Source: Bacteroidales bacterium
GTDB lineage: Bacteria; Bacteroidota; Bacteroidia; Bacteroidales; GCA-2711565
Assembly (NCBI GenBank): GCA_029938505.1
Contig: JAOZUV010000135.1
Coordinates: 1 to 6,103 of the forward strand
Direction of reading: 5' to 3'
Length of the DNA stretch: 6,103 nt
Shown here: positions 1 through 5,993 of the stretch, one piece after another
How the letters are laid out: each line of letters starts with the position of its first letter
How positions within the stretch are numbered: the first letter of the stretch is position 1
The notes under the pieces: model-generated
The model's input: the letters and a program-made list of their open reading frames with translations, nothing else
What the model was told of the DNA's origin: nothing
Database searches by the model: none
Made by a program: the position numbers and the translations under genes

Positions 1-450
1 TATAAAATCAAAATCTAATCCAGTAGATAGTAACAATCCATGATCATAATCGATACCTGAATAAAGTGTATCGCCTTTAAATTGATGCCACTTATACGAA
101 AAGTCAATGTCGAAAATGTCGAAAAAATACTTTTGGTATCCAAGAGATAATTCTGTTTCATAAGTATTTATTCTAGCATCTATATAATTTGAATAGGAGA
201 ATGAATGCCAAATTCCATTCTTAGCAAAAAAGTAGACGTCGCCCATTATTGTTGGCATTTTTAGATCTAGAAAGTTTTTGTTTTTGGTGTTATCAGTGCT
301 ATAACTAAGTCCGAACATTATCAAATGAGTATCTTCCTGAATGAGAAGTGTATCACTTATATTTTGTTCTTGATTTGTATTTTCAGTTTGTGCATAAATA
401 CTAGAGAATCCAATACTGAAAATTATTAGTAATATCAGATGTTTGAACAT
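1..450 (-). CDS. Outer-membrane beta-barrel protein, 5' part (3' end outside window)
   Basis: An open frame runs from an ATG at 450-448 to the window edge without a stop, giving the first 150 residues. Residues 1-20 form a signal peptide (MFKH, a Leu/Ile-rich core, then SSIYA) with likely cleavage before Gln21, as is common for Bacteroidota secreted proteins. Residues 21-42 are polar and probably a periplasmic tail. From about residue 43 there are short alternating polar/aromatic stretches (LIMFGLSYS, DVYFFA, WHSFSYSNYI, ELSLGYQKYFF, IDFSYKWHQF, LLLSTGLDFDF) separated by turns with D, N and G, the pattern of transmembrane beta-strands. I infer an outer-membrane barrel. The size and any transport or adhesion role cannot be read from the visible part. 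It starts 16 bp after the stop of the small basic protein gene, with no promoter or terminator seen between, so the two are probably co-transcribed. Confidence 0.8.
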   Translation of the reverse strand, partial: MFKHLILLIIFSIGFSSIYAQTENTNQEQNISDTLLIQEDTHLIMFGLSYSTDNTKNKNFLDLKMPTIMGDVYFFAKNGIWHSFSYSNYIDARINTYETELSLGYQKYFFDIFDIDFSYKWHQFKGDTLYSGIDYDHGLLLSTGLDFDFI

Positions 451-466
451 GAATATAAATTAAATC

Positions 467-715
467 CTATCTTTTCTTTCTGCGAATTTGTTTCTTTCTA
501 ATAGCTGTTCTGAGTTTTTTCTTTTGAATATTAGATTTTTGTTTCATCAATATTCTTTTTTTATTATTGGCTTGAGGTACTCTCTTTACCTTTTTTTGTT
601 CAGTGCGAGGAGTCTTCTTTTTTTCTTGCACAGAATTATTTTTGGCATTTTGCCCCCAGGCAATATTCGTAAAGAGGATGATTAACAGAAGTCCAATAAT
701 TTTTCTTAGTTTCAT
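467..715 (-). CDS. Small secreted, extremely Lys/Arg-rich protein (82 aa), function unknown
   Basis: The protein begins with a clear Sec signal peptide: MKLRK, a hydrophobic core at residues 6-18, and a probable cleavage site after Ala-Trp-Gly (residue 21), leaving Gln22 as the new N-terminus. The predicted mature part is 61 residues. By my count 26 of these are Lys or Arg and only two are acidic (Glu31, Glu39), with no Cys and almost no aromatic residues. It is low-complexity, with clusters such as EKKK, KKVKR, QKKK and RRKKR at the very end, and is likely extended or helical and strongly cationic. I do not recognise a family. Binding to LPS, nucleic acid or other polyanions at the cell surface is only inference from charge. 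The ATG at 715-713 is preceded by an A/T-rich leader and a -7-like element. It lies just upstream of a barrel protein gene, probably in one transcript. The opposite-strand frame over the same region is a shadow. Confidence 0.72.
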   Translation of the reverse strand: MKLRKIIGLLLIILFTNIAWGQNAKNNSVQEKKKTPRTEQKKVKRVPQANNKKRILMKQKSNIQKKKLRTAIRKKQIRRKKR

Positions 716-733
716 ATCTGTGAAATTATTTAA

Positions 734-741
734 TAAAGATA
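734..741 (-). promoter_or_regulatory. Candidate Bacteroidota -7 element for the basic protein/barrel operon
   Basis: Read on the minus strand the site is TATCTTTA, seven of eight positions of TAnnTTTG. It lies 18 bp before the ATG at 715, so the leader would be very short. There is no good TTG at -33 (only TTTC nearby), so this is a moderate call. Confidence 0.45.
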
Positions 742-766
742 CAAATTAATTTATTTTTTTGTGAAA

Positions 767-795
767 TTCATCCCCATTCGATGAATGAGGATGAA
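767..795 (-). repeat. 13-bp dyad in the gap between the lipoprotein and basic-protein genes
   Basis: The arms are TTCATCC...GGATGAA (outer 7 bp) and CATTC...GAATG (inner 5 bp) around a 3-nt loop. On the minus strand the middle position is a U-G pair, giving a continuous 13-bp stem; on the plus strand the same position is a C-A mismatch, so the structure favours minus-strand RNA. It sits 89 bp past the lipoprotein stop and just upstream of the candidate promoter at 734-741. The minus-strand sequence after it is TTTCACAAAAAAA, not a T-tract, so it is a poor intrinsic terminator. It could be a Rho-independent-like 3' end, an RNA-stabilising hairpin or a protein-binding dyad. The rest of 716-883 shows nothing convincing. 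Confidence 0.45.
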
Positions 796-883
796 AGGAG
801 TTTGTCTTTTTTTATAGAAACCAAAACTAAAATTAGAAAAACCTAAGTGTTGACAAACTATATATAAGTGAGTATTAATTATT

Positions 884-1843
884 TTAGCGATTTCTTCCAA
901 GTTCAATAACTTCGGTTACTCCATTGGTTGTAACTTCTGCGAGATTATCACAAGTGCCATCTCCAAAATCAATAGTAATTTCAATATCTGGACTTCGAGT
1001 GATATTAACAATTCCACTTACAGGATGTCTAAAACAACCTAATTCATGGATACGAACTAAAGCTTGGGAAATTACGCTTGAAAATGTATTCCCATCTGCA
1101 TCACTTCCTGATGAATTGCCTGTTACGTGAATCACGTCATCAAATTTAATTCTCGTGTCTGAACCTTCAACAACCTCACGATTGCGTTTTGCTGACCATA
1201 TAATTGTTCCACCTGCGTTTGCTAAAATAATGCTCCCATTATCTGTCATTTCTTGTACTCGGTTATCATTGGTATTTATATAGCCACTAATGGTTTTTGT
1301 TCCAATTACTTGATTGTCATTAACAAAATAGTTTTCAAAAGTATGAGTAACTTCATATCCGCCATCCCAAAAATGATTTCCATATCTGGTTATGATAATT
1401 TTTCCTCTACGTTCACGATCATCTGCTCCTAAACAATTTACATCTCCAAAATCAATTACCATGACCATAGTGTCTTTAGCTTCATTAATTTCTCTTGTGA
1501 TAGTTACACATTCTGTAAGACGAAATAAATTTCTGCCATGAAGAGTTAAGGTGTCGTGATGTCGACGATTATGAAAGCCATGTCCTCTGTGATTTTCATT
1601 TACTCCATTTTTAAGTTGGCTGTTTTCAATGATATCTTCCACACTAAAAATTGCTTCGTCTGTAATCTCGCTTACTTCATCAAAAGCTTCAGCGGCTATT
1701 GTTTGCTCAATGGCAGTAGCAACCTCTGTTTTAATATCAATTTCATTATCAGTGGTATCAGTTTTATTGCAGGATGTAAATACTAATAATGAGAATGTAA
1801 TTAGTAATCCAAATGATTTAAAAAGATTTTTTAATGATTTCAT
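884..1843 (-). CDS. Lipoprotein with His-rich segment and two Cys/IDFGD repeat units, function unknown
   Basis: This 319-residue protein starts with a lipoprotein signal peptide: MKSLKN, a hydrophobic stretch at residues 11-22, then VFTSC with Cys25 as the lipidated residue. Residues 26-75 are acidic and Thr-rich, probably a linker with a short helix. Residues 85-96 hold five His (85, 88, 91, 95, 96) mixed with Arg and Gly, a possible metal- or polyanion-binding patch. Two similar units follow. The first has Cys112, VMVIDFGD (128-134) and Cys137, then RGKIIITRYG. The second has Cys270, ITIDFGDG (289-296) and Cys298, then NGVTEVIEL. The Cys spacing within units is 25 and 28 residues, so each pair could form a disulphide. 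The middle is predicted beta-rich (GTKTISGYI, GSIILANAGGTIIW). I recall similar repeat-bearing lipoproteins from other Bacteroidota, without an assigned function. It appears to be a single-gene unit with its own promoter upstream. Confidence 0.82.
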   Translation of the reverse strand: MKSLKNLFKSFGLLITFSLLVFTSCNKTDTTDNEIDIKTEVATAIEQTIAAEAFDEVSEITDEAIFSVEDIIENSQLKNGVNENHRGHGFHNRRHHDTLTLHGRNLFRLTECVTITREINEAKDTMVMVIDFGDVNCLGADDRERRGKIIITRYGNHFWDGGYEVTHTFENYFVNDNQVIGTKTISGYINTNDNRVQEMTDNGSIILANAGGTIIWSAKRNREVVEGSDTRIKFDDVIHVTGNSSGSDADGNTFSSVISQALVRIHELGCFRHPVSGIVNITRSPDIEITIDFGDGTCDNLAEVTTNGVTEVIELGRNR

Positions 1844-1882
1844 GATTATAAGTTTGTTAATGAAAATTTATATTTACGATAG

Positions 1883-1890
1883 CAAACATA
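1883..1890 (-). promoter_or_regulatory. Candidate Bacteroidota -7 promoter element for the lipoprotein gene
   Basis: The minus-strand sequence is TATGTTTG, an exact match to TAnnTTTG, 39 bp before the ATG at 1843. The -33 region is T-rich (TTTTCG) but lacks a clean TTG. The implied leader is about 30 nt, A/T-rich, with no Shine-Dalgarno sequence. Confidence 0.55.
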
Positions 1891-1966
1891 TAATCAGAAG
1901 ATGAAGCGAAAATGAAGACAATTGAGATTAATAAGAAATTTCAAATTTTAATAAATGGGAAAGCTG

Positions 1967-2007
1967 AAAAAATAAAGGATGTTCCCAAATTAGTAAACAT
2001 CCTTTAT
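1967..2007 (-). terminator. Intrinsic terminator of the 168-aa barrel gene
   Basis: A perfect 12-bp stem (ATAAAGGATGTT at 1972-1983, its complement at 1996-2007) encloses a 12-nt loop. On the minus strand it begins 9 nt after the stop codon of the barrel gene and runs straight into TTTTTT, so it is oriented for that gene. It also insulates the downstream lipoprotein gene, which has its own promoter. Confidence 0.85.
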
Positions 2008-2016
2008 AGGAGGTTG

Positions 2017-2523
2017 TTAAATGATGCTGAAGCCTATAGTTGCAACGAATTGTTTAATTTTTGTTTGATATTTGCCTTCTATATATAGTGGTCCAGCTTT
2101 AAGTCCTGTGCCAATTTCGAAAAGAAGATTGCTATTTGTTGTCTTTGTTGAATTTCCTGATATTGTTGTTTTACTAGAAAGTGTATTATTTGCTAATCCG
2201 GCAAGGGCATAAATCCTAATCTTTGGGATTTTTATCAGATAATAGTGTAAATCAGCATTTATTGAATAATAAGTATTTTTGATTTTTGTGTCTGTGAACT
2301 CATATTTGCTAGGTAAGTAATATGATACACCGCCAGAAATACCAAATTTACTAATTCCAACTACAGCTCTTACATTTACCCCGTACCCAGTGGTTACAGT
2401 GGTTGCATCGTCGAATTTTATTTTTGTACCGGCTGTTGCTCCAAACCCAAGATCAATATTTTGTGAAAAAACGCTGCTTGTTAGTACTACTATAGCGCAA
2501 ATTAAAAAAATGTTTTTTTTCAT
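2017..2523 (-). CDS. Small outer-membrane beta-barrel protein (168 aa)
   Basis: Residues 1-20 are a signal peptide (MKKN, a hydrophobic core, SSVFS) with cleavage before Gln21. The mature part is about 148 residues of alternating strands: LGFGATAGTKIKF, YGVNVRAVVGIS, FGISGGVSYYL, YYSINADLHYYL, IRIYALAGLANN, LLFEIGTGLKAG, LYIEGKYQTK, and the final FVATIGFSII. This is the layout of an eight-stranded barrel of the general 'outer membrane protein beta-barrel' type (OmpX/OmpW-like size). The segment at about residues 116-131, rich in Ser, Thr and Asn, is likely an extracellular loop. Proteins of this kind in Bacteroidota often have no known substrate, and I assign none. It is flanked by its own promoter and a strong terminator, so it is monocistronic. 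The next gene upstream (dgt) ends 99 bp away with no clear terminator of its own, so read-through from dgt is possible. Confidence 0.85.
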   Translation of the reverse strand: MKKNIFLICAIVVLTSSVFSQNIDLGFGATAGTKIKFDDATTVTTGYGVNVRAVVGISKFGISGGVSYYLPSKYEFTDTKIKNTYYSINADLHYYLIKIPKIRIYALAGLANNTLSSKTTISGNSTKTTNSNLLFEIGTGLKAGPLYIEGKYQTKIKQFVATIGFSII

Positions 2524-2587
2524 AATTGAAGTTTTATTTATTGTTTGACTCCCTCTAAAAGGTATTAATTTTAATATTGATGTCTGT

Positions 2588-2618
2588 CAAATATATCAAA
2601 TGAAACCATTTAATACAA
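2588..2618 (-). promoter_or_regulatory. Bacteroidota-type promoter of the 168-aa barrel gene
   Basis: The minus-strand -7 element at 2595-2588 is TATATTTG, an exact match to TAnnTTTG. A TTG at 2618-2616 lies 20 bp upstream, a suitable place for the -33 element. Transcription would start near 2580 and give a leader of about 55-60 nt before the ATG at 2523. The -33 box falls just after the dgt stop codon. Confidence 0.65.
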
Positions 2619-2622
2619 GTGT

Positions 2623-3981
2623 TTAGTATCTTGGAATTTCGATACCACTAATATTCCGGTATAGATTTATGGCATATTTGTCAGTCATACCAGCGATAAA
2701 CATCGTTATATTTAAAATGTTTTCGTAATCAGATTCAAATGGTTTTCCGTCGAGATTAAAATATTGCGAAGGAATGAGTTTATAAATGCGCTTGTATTTT
2801 GGGTGTTTTGGATTTTTATAGGCATTTATAAATAAATCCAGCAAATCAGGTAAAACCTTAAAGCCAGCAGATTCAATTTTAACGACAGATTTATATTGAT
2901 AAATATCGTTTATACTTCGTAATTGAATTTTCTTTAAAATTGCTTTTTCAGGGATGTGGTCGATGAGGCTTTGGTGAAAATCACCTGCCAAAATAGCTTC
3001 TTCATTTTTTATAAAAACCTGAGCACTATTATAAATTAGATGATTGATTACTTTAGCTCGTAAATAGCTAATTTTACTTCGTTCCTCATGAATATTACTG
3101 TATTTAATCTCACTTTCGCTCCATTTTTCTTTTAGTATTTCTAAAAATAATTTTTCAATTTCCAGAAAAGGAATAATTCCTAAATTAAAACCATCTTCAA
3201 AATCTACTATGCGATAACAAATATCATCGGCTGCTTCAACGATATAAGCAAAAGGATGACGTCTCCATACATTTTGATAGTTTCCAAAAGGGTGCATCCC
3301 TAGAGTGTTAGCGATTTGGTCAAAGGTTTCAATCTCTGTTTGAAAAATACCGTATTTCTTCAAAAATGAAATCTTTGTATCTTTCAAATTGGGTAAGGAC
3401 GTTTTGGGATATTTTGTAAAAGTAGCATAGGTTAAATAAGTCAAACCCAATCCACCTTTTAGCGAAGTTTGAGCAGCTAAGCTATTGGCAAGTAATCGAA
3501 AACCTGCTGCATTTCCTTCAAAGTTTTGTAGGTCGTTCAGTTCGTCTTTTGAAAGATTTGCCAATAAAGGCTTGTTTCCATTTTCTTTAAAAAAATAAGA
3601 AATAGCTTCTTCTCCGGCATGACCAAAAGGAGGATTGCCAATGTCGTGAGCAATACATGCAGCACCTATTACAGCACCAAAATCATGAGAAGATACTCCT
3701 CGTTTTTTTAAAATAGGATGTTTTTTAATCATCTCATTCCCCACGATAGTTCCTAAAGAACGGCCTGCTGATCCAGCTTCCAAGCTATGTGTTAGGCGGT
3801 TGCGAACATGATCTGAATTTGGGAAGGGTAAAACCTGTGTTTTATTTTGTAAACGACGAAAAGGAGTGGAGAAGATGATACGATCATAATCTCGTTGAAA
3901 TTCGTTACGGGCTAGGCCAGTGTTTGAATTTTTATTTTCTTCTCCTAATCGAGTGGTGTTAAATAATTCTTCCCAGCGCAT
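2623..3981 (-). CDS. dgt: Deoxyguanosinetriphosphate triphosphohydrolase (dGTPase), HD-domain
   Basis: Dgt hydrolyses dGTP to deoxyguanosine and tripolyphosphate, tuning the cytoplasmic dNTP pool. The 452-residue protein is full length for the Bacteroidota form (E. coli Dgt is about 505). The metal-binding set is present: His65 in RLTHSLEAG, His112-Asp113 in AHDIGNPPFGHAGEE, and Asp252/Asp253 in VEAADDICY. His121 and Glu124 occupy the places of the E. coli catalytic His126 and Glu129, at the same spacing from the HD pair. The N-terminal stretch RIIFSTPFRRLQNKTQVLP (34-52) is the family's conserved nucleotide-site region, and the C-terminal half is helical. MRWEELFNTTRLG matches the usual start of this family, supporting the ATG at 3981. 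It stands between a transporter gene that ends in a terminator and a separately promoted barrel gene, so it is probably transcribed alone. Some dGTPases give phage resistance by draining dNTPs, but nothing here suggests a defence locus. Confidence 0.96.
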   Translation of the reverse strand: MRWEELFNTTRLGEENKNSNTGLARNEFQRDYDRIIFSTPFRRLQNKTQVLPFPNSDHVRNRLTHSLEAGSAGRSLGTIVGNEMIKKHPILKKRGVSSHDFGAVIGAACIAHDIGNPPFGHAGEEAISYFFKENGNKPLLANLSKDELNDLQNFEGNAAGFRLLANSLAAQTSLKGGLGLTYLTYATFTKYPKTSLPNLKDTKISFLKKYGIFQTEIETFDQIANTLGMHPFGNYQNVWRRHPFAYIVEAADDICYRIVDFEDGFNLGIIPFLEIEKLFLEILKEKWSESEIKYSNIHEERSKISYLRAKVINHLIYNSAQVFIKNEEAILAGDFHQSLIDHIPEKAILKKIQLRSINDIYQYKSVVKIESAGFKVLPDLLDLFINAYKNPKHPKYKRIYKLIPSQYFNLDGKPFESDYENILNITMFIAGMTDKYAINLYRNISGIEIPRY

Positions 3982-4008
3982 AATTCAATTTTCGTAATTA
4001 ATGATATG

Positions 4009-4016
4009 TAAACTTA
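4009..4016 (-). promoter_or_regulatory. Weak candidate -7 element for dgt
   Basis: The minus strand reads TAAGTTTA (seven of eight to TAnnTTTG) 27 bp before the dgt ATG. No TTG is found at the expected -33 distance, so the call is weak. A promoter must lie in this gap if the terminator at 4055-4088 is efficient. Confidence 0.3.
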
Positions 4017-4054
4017 ATAAATAATTGTTGAATGCTTTCTGGATTATCTGTAAA

Positions 4055-4088
4055 TAAAAAAGCTGTCCCTTTTTTAAAAGAAACAGCT
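4055..4088 (-). terminator. Intrinsic terminator of the acetate transporter gene
   Basis: On the minus strand AGCTGTTTCTT pairs with AAGGGACAGCT (11 bp including two G-U pairs) around a loop of about 6 nt, followed directly by TTTTTAT. The two G-U positions would be mismatches on the plus strand, so the structure is specific to minus-strand RNA. It starts 20 nt after the transporter stop codon. Confidence 0.85.
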
Positions 4089-4108
4089 CCACTAATATTT
4101 ATAATGAA

Positions 4109-4696
4109 TTATTTTACTGGTCCAATAGGTAAAATCACTTTTCCATAAACCTCATTGATCACTTGAGCCATGGCACCATAAATAGCAATTGATCCGCAAA
4201 TAATTCCGTCGATGCCTGCAATACGCTCAATGATATGACTATCTGTGAATTTTGCAGCAGCTAAGAGGAAAAATAATGCAACTAAAGTTCCAAATGCTAA
4301 TTGAAGCATTCTGTTTAGTTTTAACGTTCCTACAAACATGAAAGAAGAGAATATTCCCCAAAGCACAAGATAATATCCAACAGAAATTGCAGTTGAAGAA
4401 AATTTACTATCAGAAAACATATTAGGAAGTAACCAAATTGTGCATAATGAAATCCAAAAGAAACCATAAGCCACAAAAGCTGTCATTCCGAAGGTGTTAT
4501 TCTTTTTAAATTCTAAAACACCAGCAATAATTTGTGCAAGACCTCCAATAAAAATCCCCATGCCAATAATCATAGCGTCAAGGCCATACAAACCAGCATT
4601 GTGAAGATTAAGTAAAACGGTGGTTAGTCCGAAACTTAGAAGACCCAATGGTGCAGGATTTGCAAATTGGTCTTTAATTGATATTGATTGTTCCAT
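4109..4696 (-). CDS. satP: Acetate/succinate transporter, SatP/GPR1-FUN34-YaaH family
   Basis: This 195-residue inner-membrane protein is the usual size for the family (E. coli SatP is 188). The signature NPAPLG is at residues 13-18, right before the first membrane helix. Six hydrophobic helices can be placed at about 15-31, 38-60, 69-90, 104-123, 130-148 and 158-180. The second and third are joined by the conserved EFKKNNTFGMTAFVAYGFFW region (62-81), another family hallmark. Characterised members carry acetate and succinate, in E. coli with protons; direction and specificity here are inferred. In a fermenting anaerobe it could export or recover acetate. It has its own promoter and terminator and so forms a single-gene unit, although it sits next to hydrogenase maturation genes. 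Other names used for the family are YaaH and AceP/Ato. Confidence 0.93.
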   Translation of the reverse strand: MEQSISIKDQFANPAPLGLLSFGLTTVLLNLHNAGLYGLDAMIIGMGIFIGGLAQIIAGVLEFKKNNTFGMTAFVAYGFFWISLCTIWLLPNMFSDSKFSSTAISVGYYLVLWGIFSSFMFVGTLKLNRMLQLAFGTLVALFFLLAAAKFTDSHIIERIAGIDGIICGSIAIYGAMAQVINEVYGKVILPIGPVK

Positions 4697-4731
4697 TTTG
4701 TAAAATAAATTAGGTTTGGTTTTTAAGCCCG

Positions 4732-4765
4732 CAAAAGTAAAATATTTGTTTATCTATACATACAA
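4732..4765 (-). promoter_or_regulatory. Bacteroidota-type promoter of the acetate transporter gene
   Basis: The minus-strand element at 4739-4732 is TACTTTTG followed by CGGGC, an exact TAnnTTTG match. A TTG at 4765-4763 lies 23 bp upstream, slightly far for a -33 box. The start of transcription would be near 4725, giving a leader of roughly 30 nt that is A-rich and lacks a Shine-Dalgarno sequence. Confidence 0.65.
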
Positions 4766-4819
4766 TTATTTATATTTCAATCATATTTAGAATGAAAACA
4801 TATAAAAAAGATTGAGCAT

Positions 4820-4849
4820 AAAAAAGCCTGAATATATATATTCAGGCTT
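4820..4849 (-). terminator. Second (distal) intrinsic terminator after hypE, 26-bp perfect palindrome
   Basis: Positions 4824-4849 form a perfect palindrome with arms AAGCCTGAAT and an alternating AT centre. On the minus strand it is followed by TTTT (six T counting the stem end) and then ATGC, the form of an intrinsic terminator. It is the last of three dyads after hypE and lies about 85 bp upstream of the satP promoter element, so it would stop any read-through into satP. Confidence 0.8.
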
Positions 4850-4858
4850 CAATAATTG

Positions 4859-4890
4859 AAAAAGAGATGCTGAAATAATTTCAGCATCTC
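4859..4890 (-). terminator. First intrinsic terminator after hypE
   Basis: A perfect 12-bp stem, GAGATGCTGAAA at 4864-4875 and its complement at 4879-4890, encloses a 3-nt loop. The minus strand continues with TTTTT, so it is oriented to end the hyp transcript, about 70 nt after the hypE stop. Its core CTGAAA/TTTCAG resembles the dyads on both sides. Confidence 0.8.
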
Positions 4891-4909
4891 AACAGTTTTA
4901 TGAAAATAG

Positions 4910-4930
4910 ATTCTGAATCAAGTTCAGAAT
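4910..4930. repeat. REP-like dyad (ATTCTGAA / TTCAGAAT) after hypE
   Basis: Arms ATTCTGAA (4910-4917) and TTCAGAAT (4923-4930) enclose a 5-nt loop, TCAAG. Neither strand has a T-tract directly after it, so it is not a typical terminator. The string resembles short dyads of the form CTGAA-x-CAAG-TTCAG that I recall being scattered between genes in many Bacteroidota genomes. That is memory and has not been searched. Confidence 0.5.
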
Positions 4931-4957
4931 GATAATCAAAAATATTTAATTTGAATT

Positions 4958-5974
4958 TTAACAAATTCTTGGAAGTTGTTCGCCAGCAAGCATATCGATA
5001 ATTCGTTTACCACCAATACCAGTCTCTATCCAACCTTTGCCATGATGATTATCAACAATTTCGCCAATAATACTGGCTTCTTTTCCAAAAAAGTTGGCGT
5101 GCATAATTGCTAGAACATTGTCTGAATCCTCTTTAGAAACAACCATCACTACTTTGCCTTCATTCGCCACATAAAGTGGATCAAATCCTAGTAATTCACA
5201 CATACCGCGCACACCTTCTTTGACCACTAATGCTGATTCGTCAACCTCTAGTCCGTAGTTTCGTTTTTCAACCAATTCGGTTAAAACTGTTGCCACACCA
5301 CCACGAGTAGCATCACGCATAAATTTTACATTGGCACCACTATCAAGTATTTCAGCAATCATATGATTTAAACAAGCACAATCAGACTCTATTTTCGCAC
5401 GGATATTTAATTCATTTCTGGTACTCATAATGGTCATCCCATGATCGCCAATACTACCGTTAATAATTATTTTATCTCCAAATCCAACATTTTCACCACT
5501 GCTAATGTGAATGTGTTTTTTATCTAAGATTCCAATTCCGGAAGTATTGATAAAAACTTTATCGGCTTTACATTTATCCACCACTTTAGTGTCGCCAGTT
5601 ACGATCAGGACGTTTGCTTTTTTGGCTTCCTCTGCCATGCTTTCAGCAATCTCTTCCAGATCGGTCAAAGGAAAACCCTCTTCGATGATAAAGCCAACAG
5701 ACAAATACAAAGGTTTTGCCCCACTTACTGCCAAATCGTTAACCGTTCCTGCAATGGCAATTTTACCAATATTTCCTCCTGGAAAAAATATGGGGTCAAC
5801 CACATACGAATCTGTTGTGTATGAAATATTTGTTGCATTGATTTCTAACAATGCTGAATCTGTTTGTTTTTGTAAAATAGGATTGCTGAAATGCTTTACA
5901 AAAATATTCTTAATCAGATCGTGTGAAAGCTGACCACCCGAACCGTGACCAAGTAAAACTTGTTTATTTTTCAT
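4958..5974 (-). CDS. hypE: Hydrogenase maturation factor HypE (carbamoyl dehydratase)
   Basis: HypE takes a carbamoyl group from HypF on its C-terminal cysteine and dehydrates it with ATP to a thiocyanate, which it passes to the HypC-HypD complex as the cyanide ligand of the [NiFe]-hydrogenase iron. The 338-residue protein is full length for the family. It ends in PRIC, with Cys338 as the acceptor residue. Other family motifs are GHGSGG (9-14), TTDSYVVDP (53-61), GTVNDLAVSGAKP (76-88, ATP/dimer region of the PurM/AIR-synthase fold), VTGDTKVV (125-132), DATRGG (221-226) and NEGK (271-274). The gene lies 74 bp after the end of hypD, the expected neighbour, so both belong to a hyp operon whose remaining genes lie outside the window. 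The ATG at 5974 is preceded by an A-rich leader with no Shine-Dalgarno sequence. Two terminators follow. Confidence 0.97.
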   Translation of the reverse strand: MKNKQVLLGHGSGGQLSHDLIKNIFVKHFSNPILQKQTDSALLEINATNISYTTDSYVVDPIFFPGGNIGKIAIAGTVNDLAVSGAKPLYLSVGFIIEEGFPLTDLEEIAESMAEEAKKANVLIVTGDTKVVDKCKADKVFINTSGIGILDKKHIHISSGENVGFGDKIIINGSIGDHGMTIMSTRNELNIRAKIESDCACLNHMIAEILDSGANVKFMRDATRGGVATVLTELVEKRNYGLEVDESALVVKEGVRGMCELLGFDPLYVANEGKVVMVVSKEDSDNVLAIMHANFFGKEASIIGEIVDNHHGKGWIETGIGGKRIIDMLAGEQLPRIC

Positions 5975-5993
5975 TTGAATTTTTTATTTTATT

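Noticed and set aside
488..685. Plus-strand ORF of 65 codons opposite the basic protein.
   Set aside because: It is the antisense image of the Lys-rich gene (AAA codons read as TTT/TTC, giving Phe/Leu-rich peptide) and has no leader or promoter of its own.
799..859. Inverted repeat AGTTTGTC (799-806) / GACAAACT (852-859) in the gap after the lipoprotein gene.
   Set aside because: Eight bp arms separated by 45 nt are weak in AT-rich intergenic DNA and no T-tract or promoter feature lines up with them.
924..1904. Three plus-strand ORFs (924-1130, 1556-1786, 1629-1904) opposite the lipoprotein gene.
   Set aside because: They overlap each other and the better-supported lipoprotein frame, which has a signal peptide, lipobox and internal repeats.
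1912..2088. Plus-strand ORF of 58 codons beginning MKTIEINKKF, which reads rather protein-like in its first 40 residues.
   Set aside because: It runs through the terminator hairpin at 1972-2007 and into the 3' end of the barrel gene on the other strand, has no convincing promoter, and short Lys/Ile-rich frames are expected by chance in such AT-rich sequence. A conserved homologue would reverse this.
2623..3981. dGTPase as a possible phage-defence gene.
   Set aside because: The protein matches the housekeeping Bacteroidota Dgt in start, length and motifs, and no toxin, nuclease, transposase or other defence gene lies beside it.
5511..5933. Plus-strand ORF of 140 codons inside hypE.
   Set aside because: It lies wholly opposite a fully conserved hypE frame and has no recognisable domain; it is a shadow.
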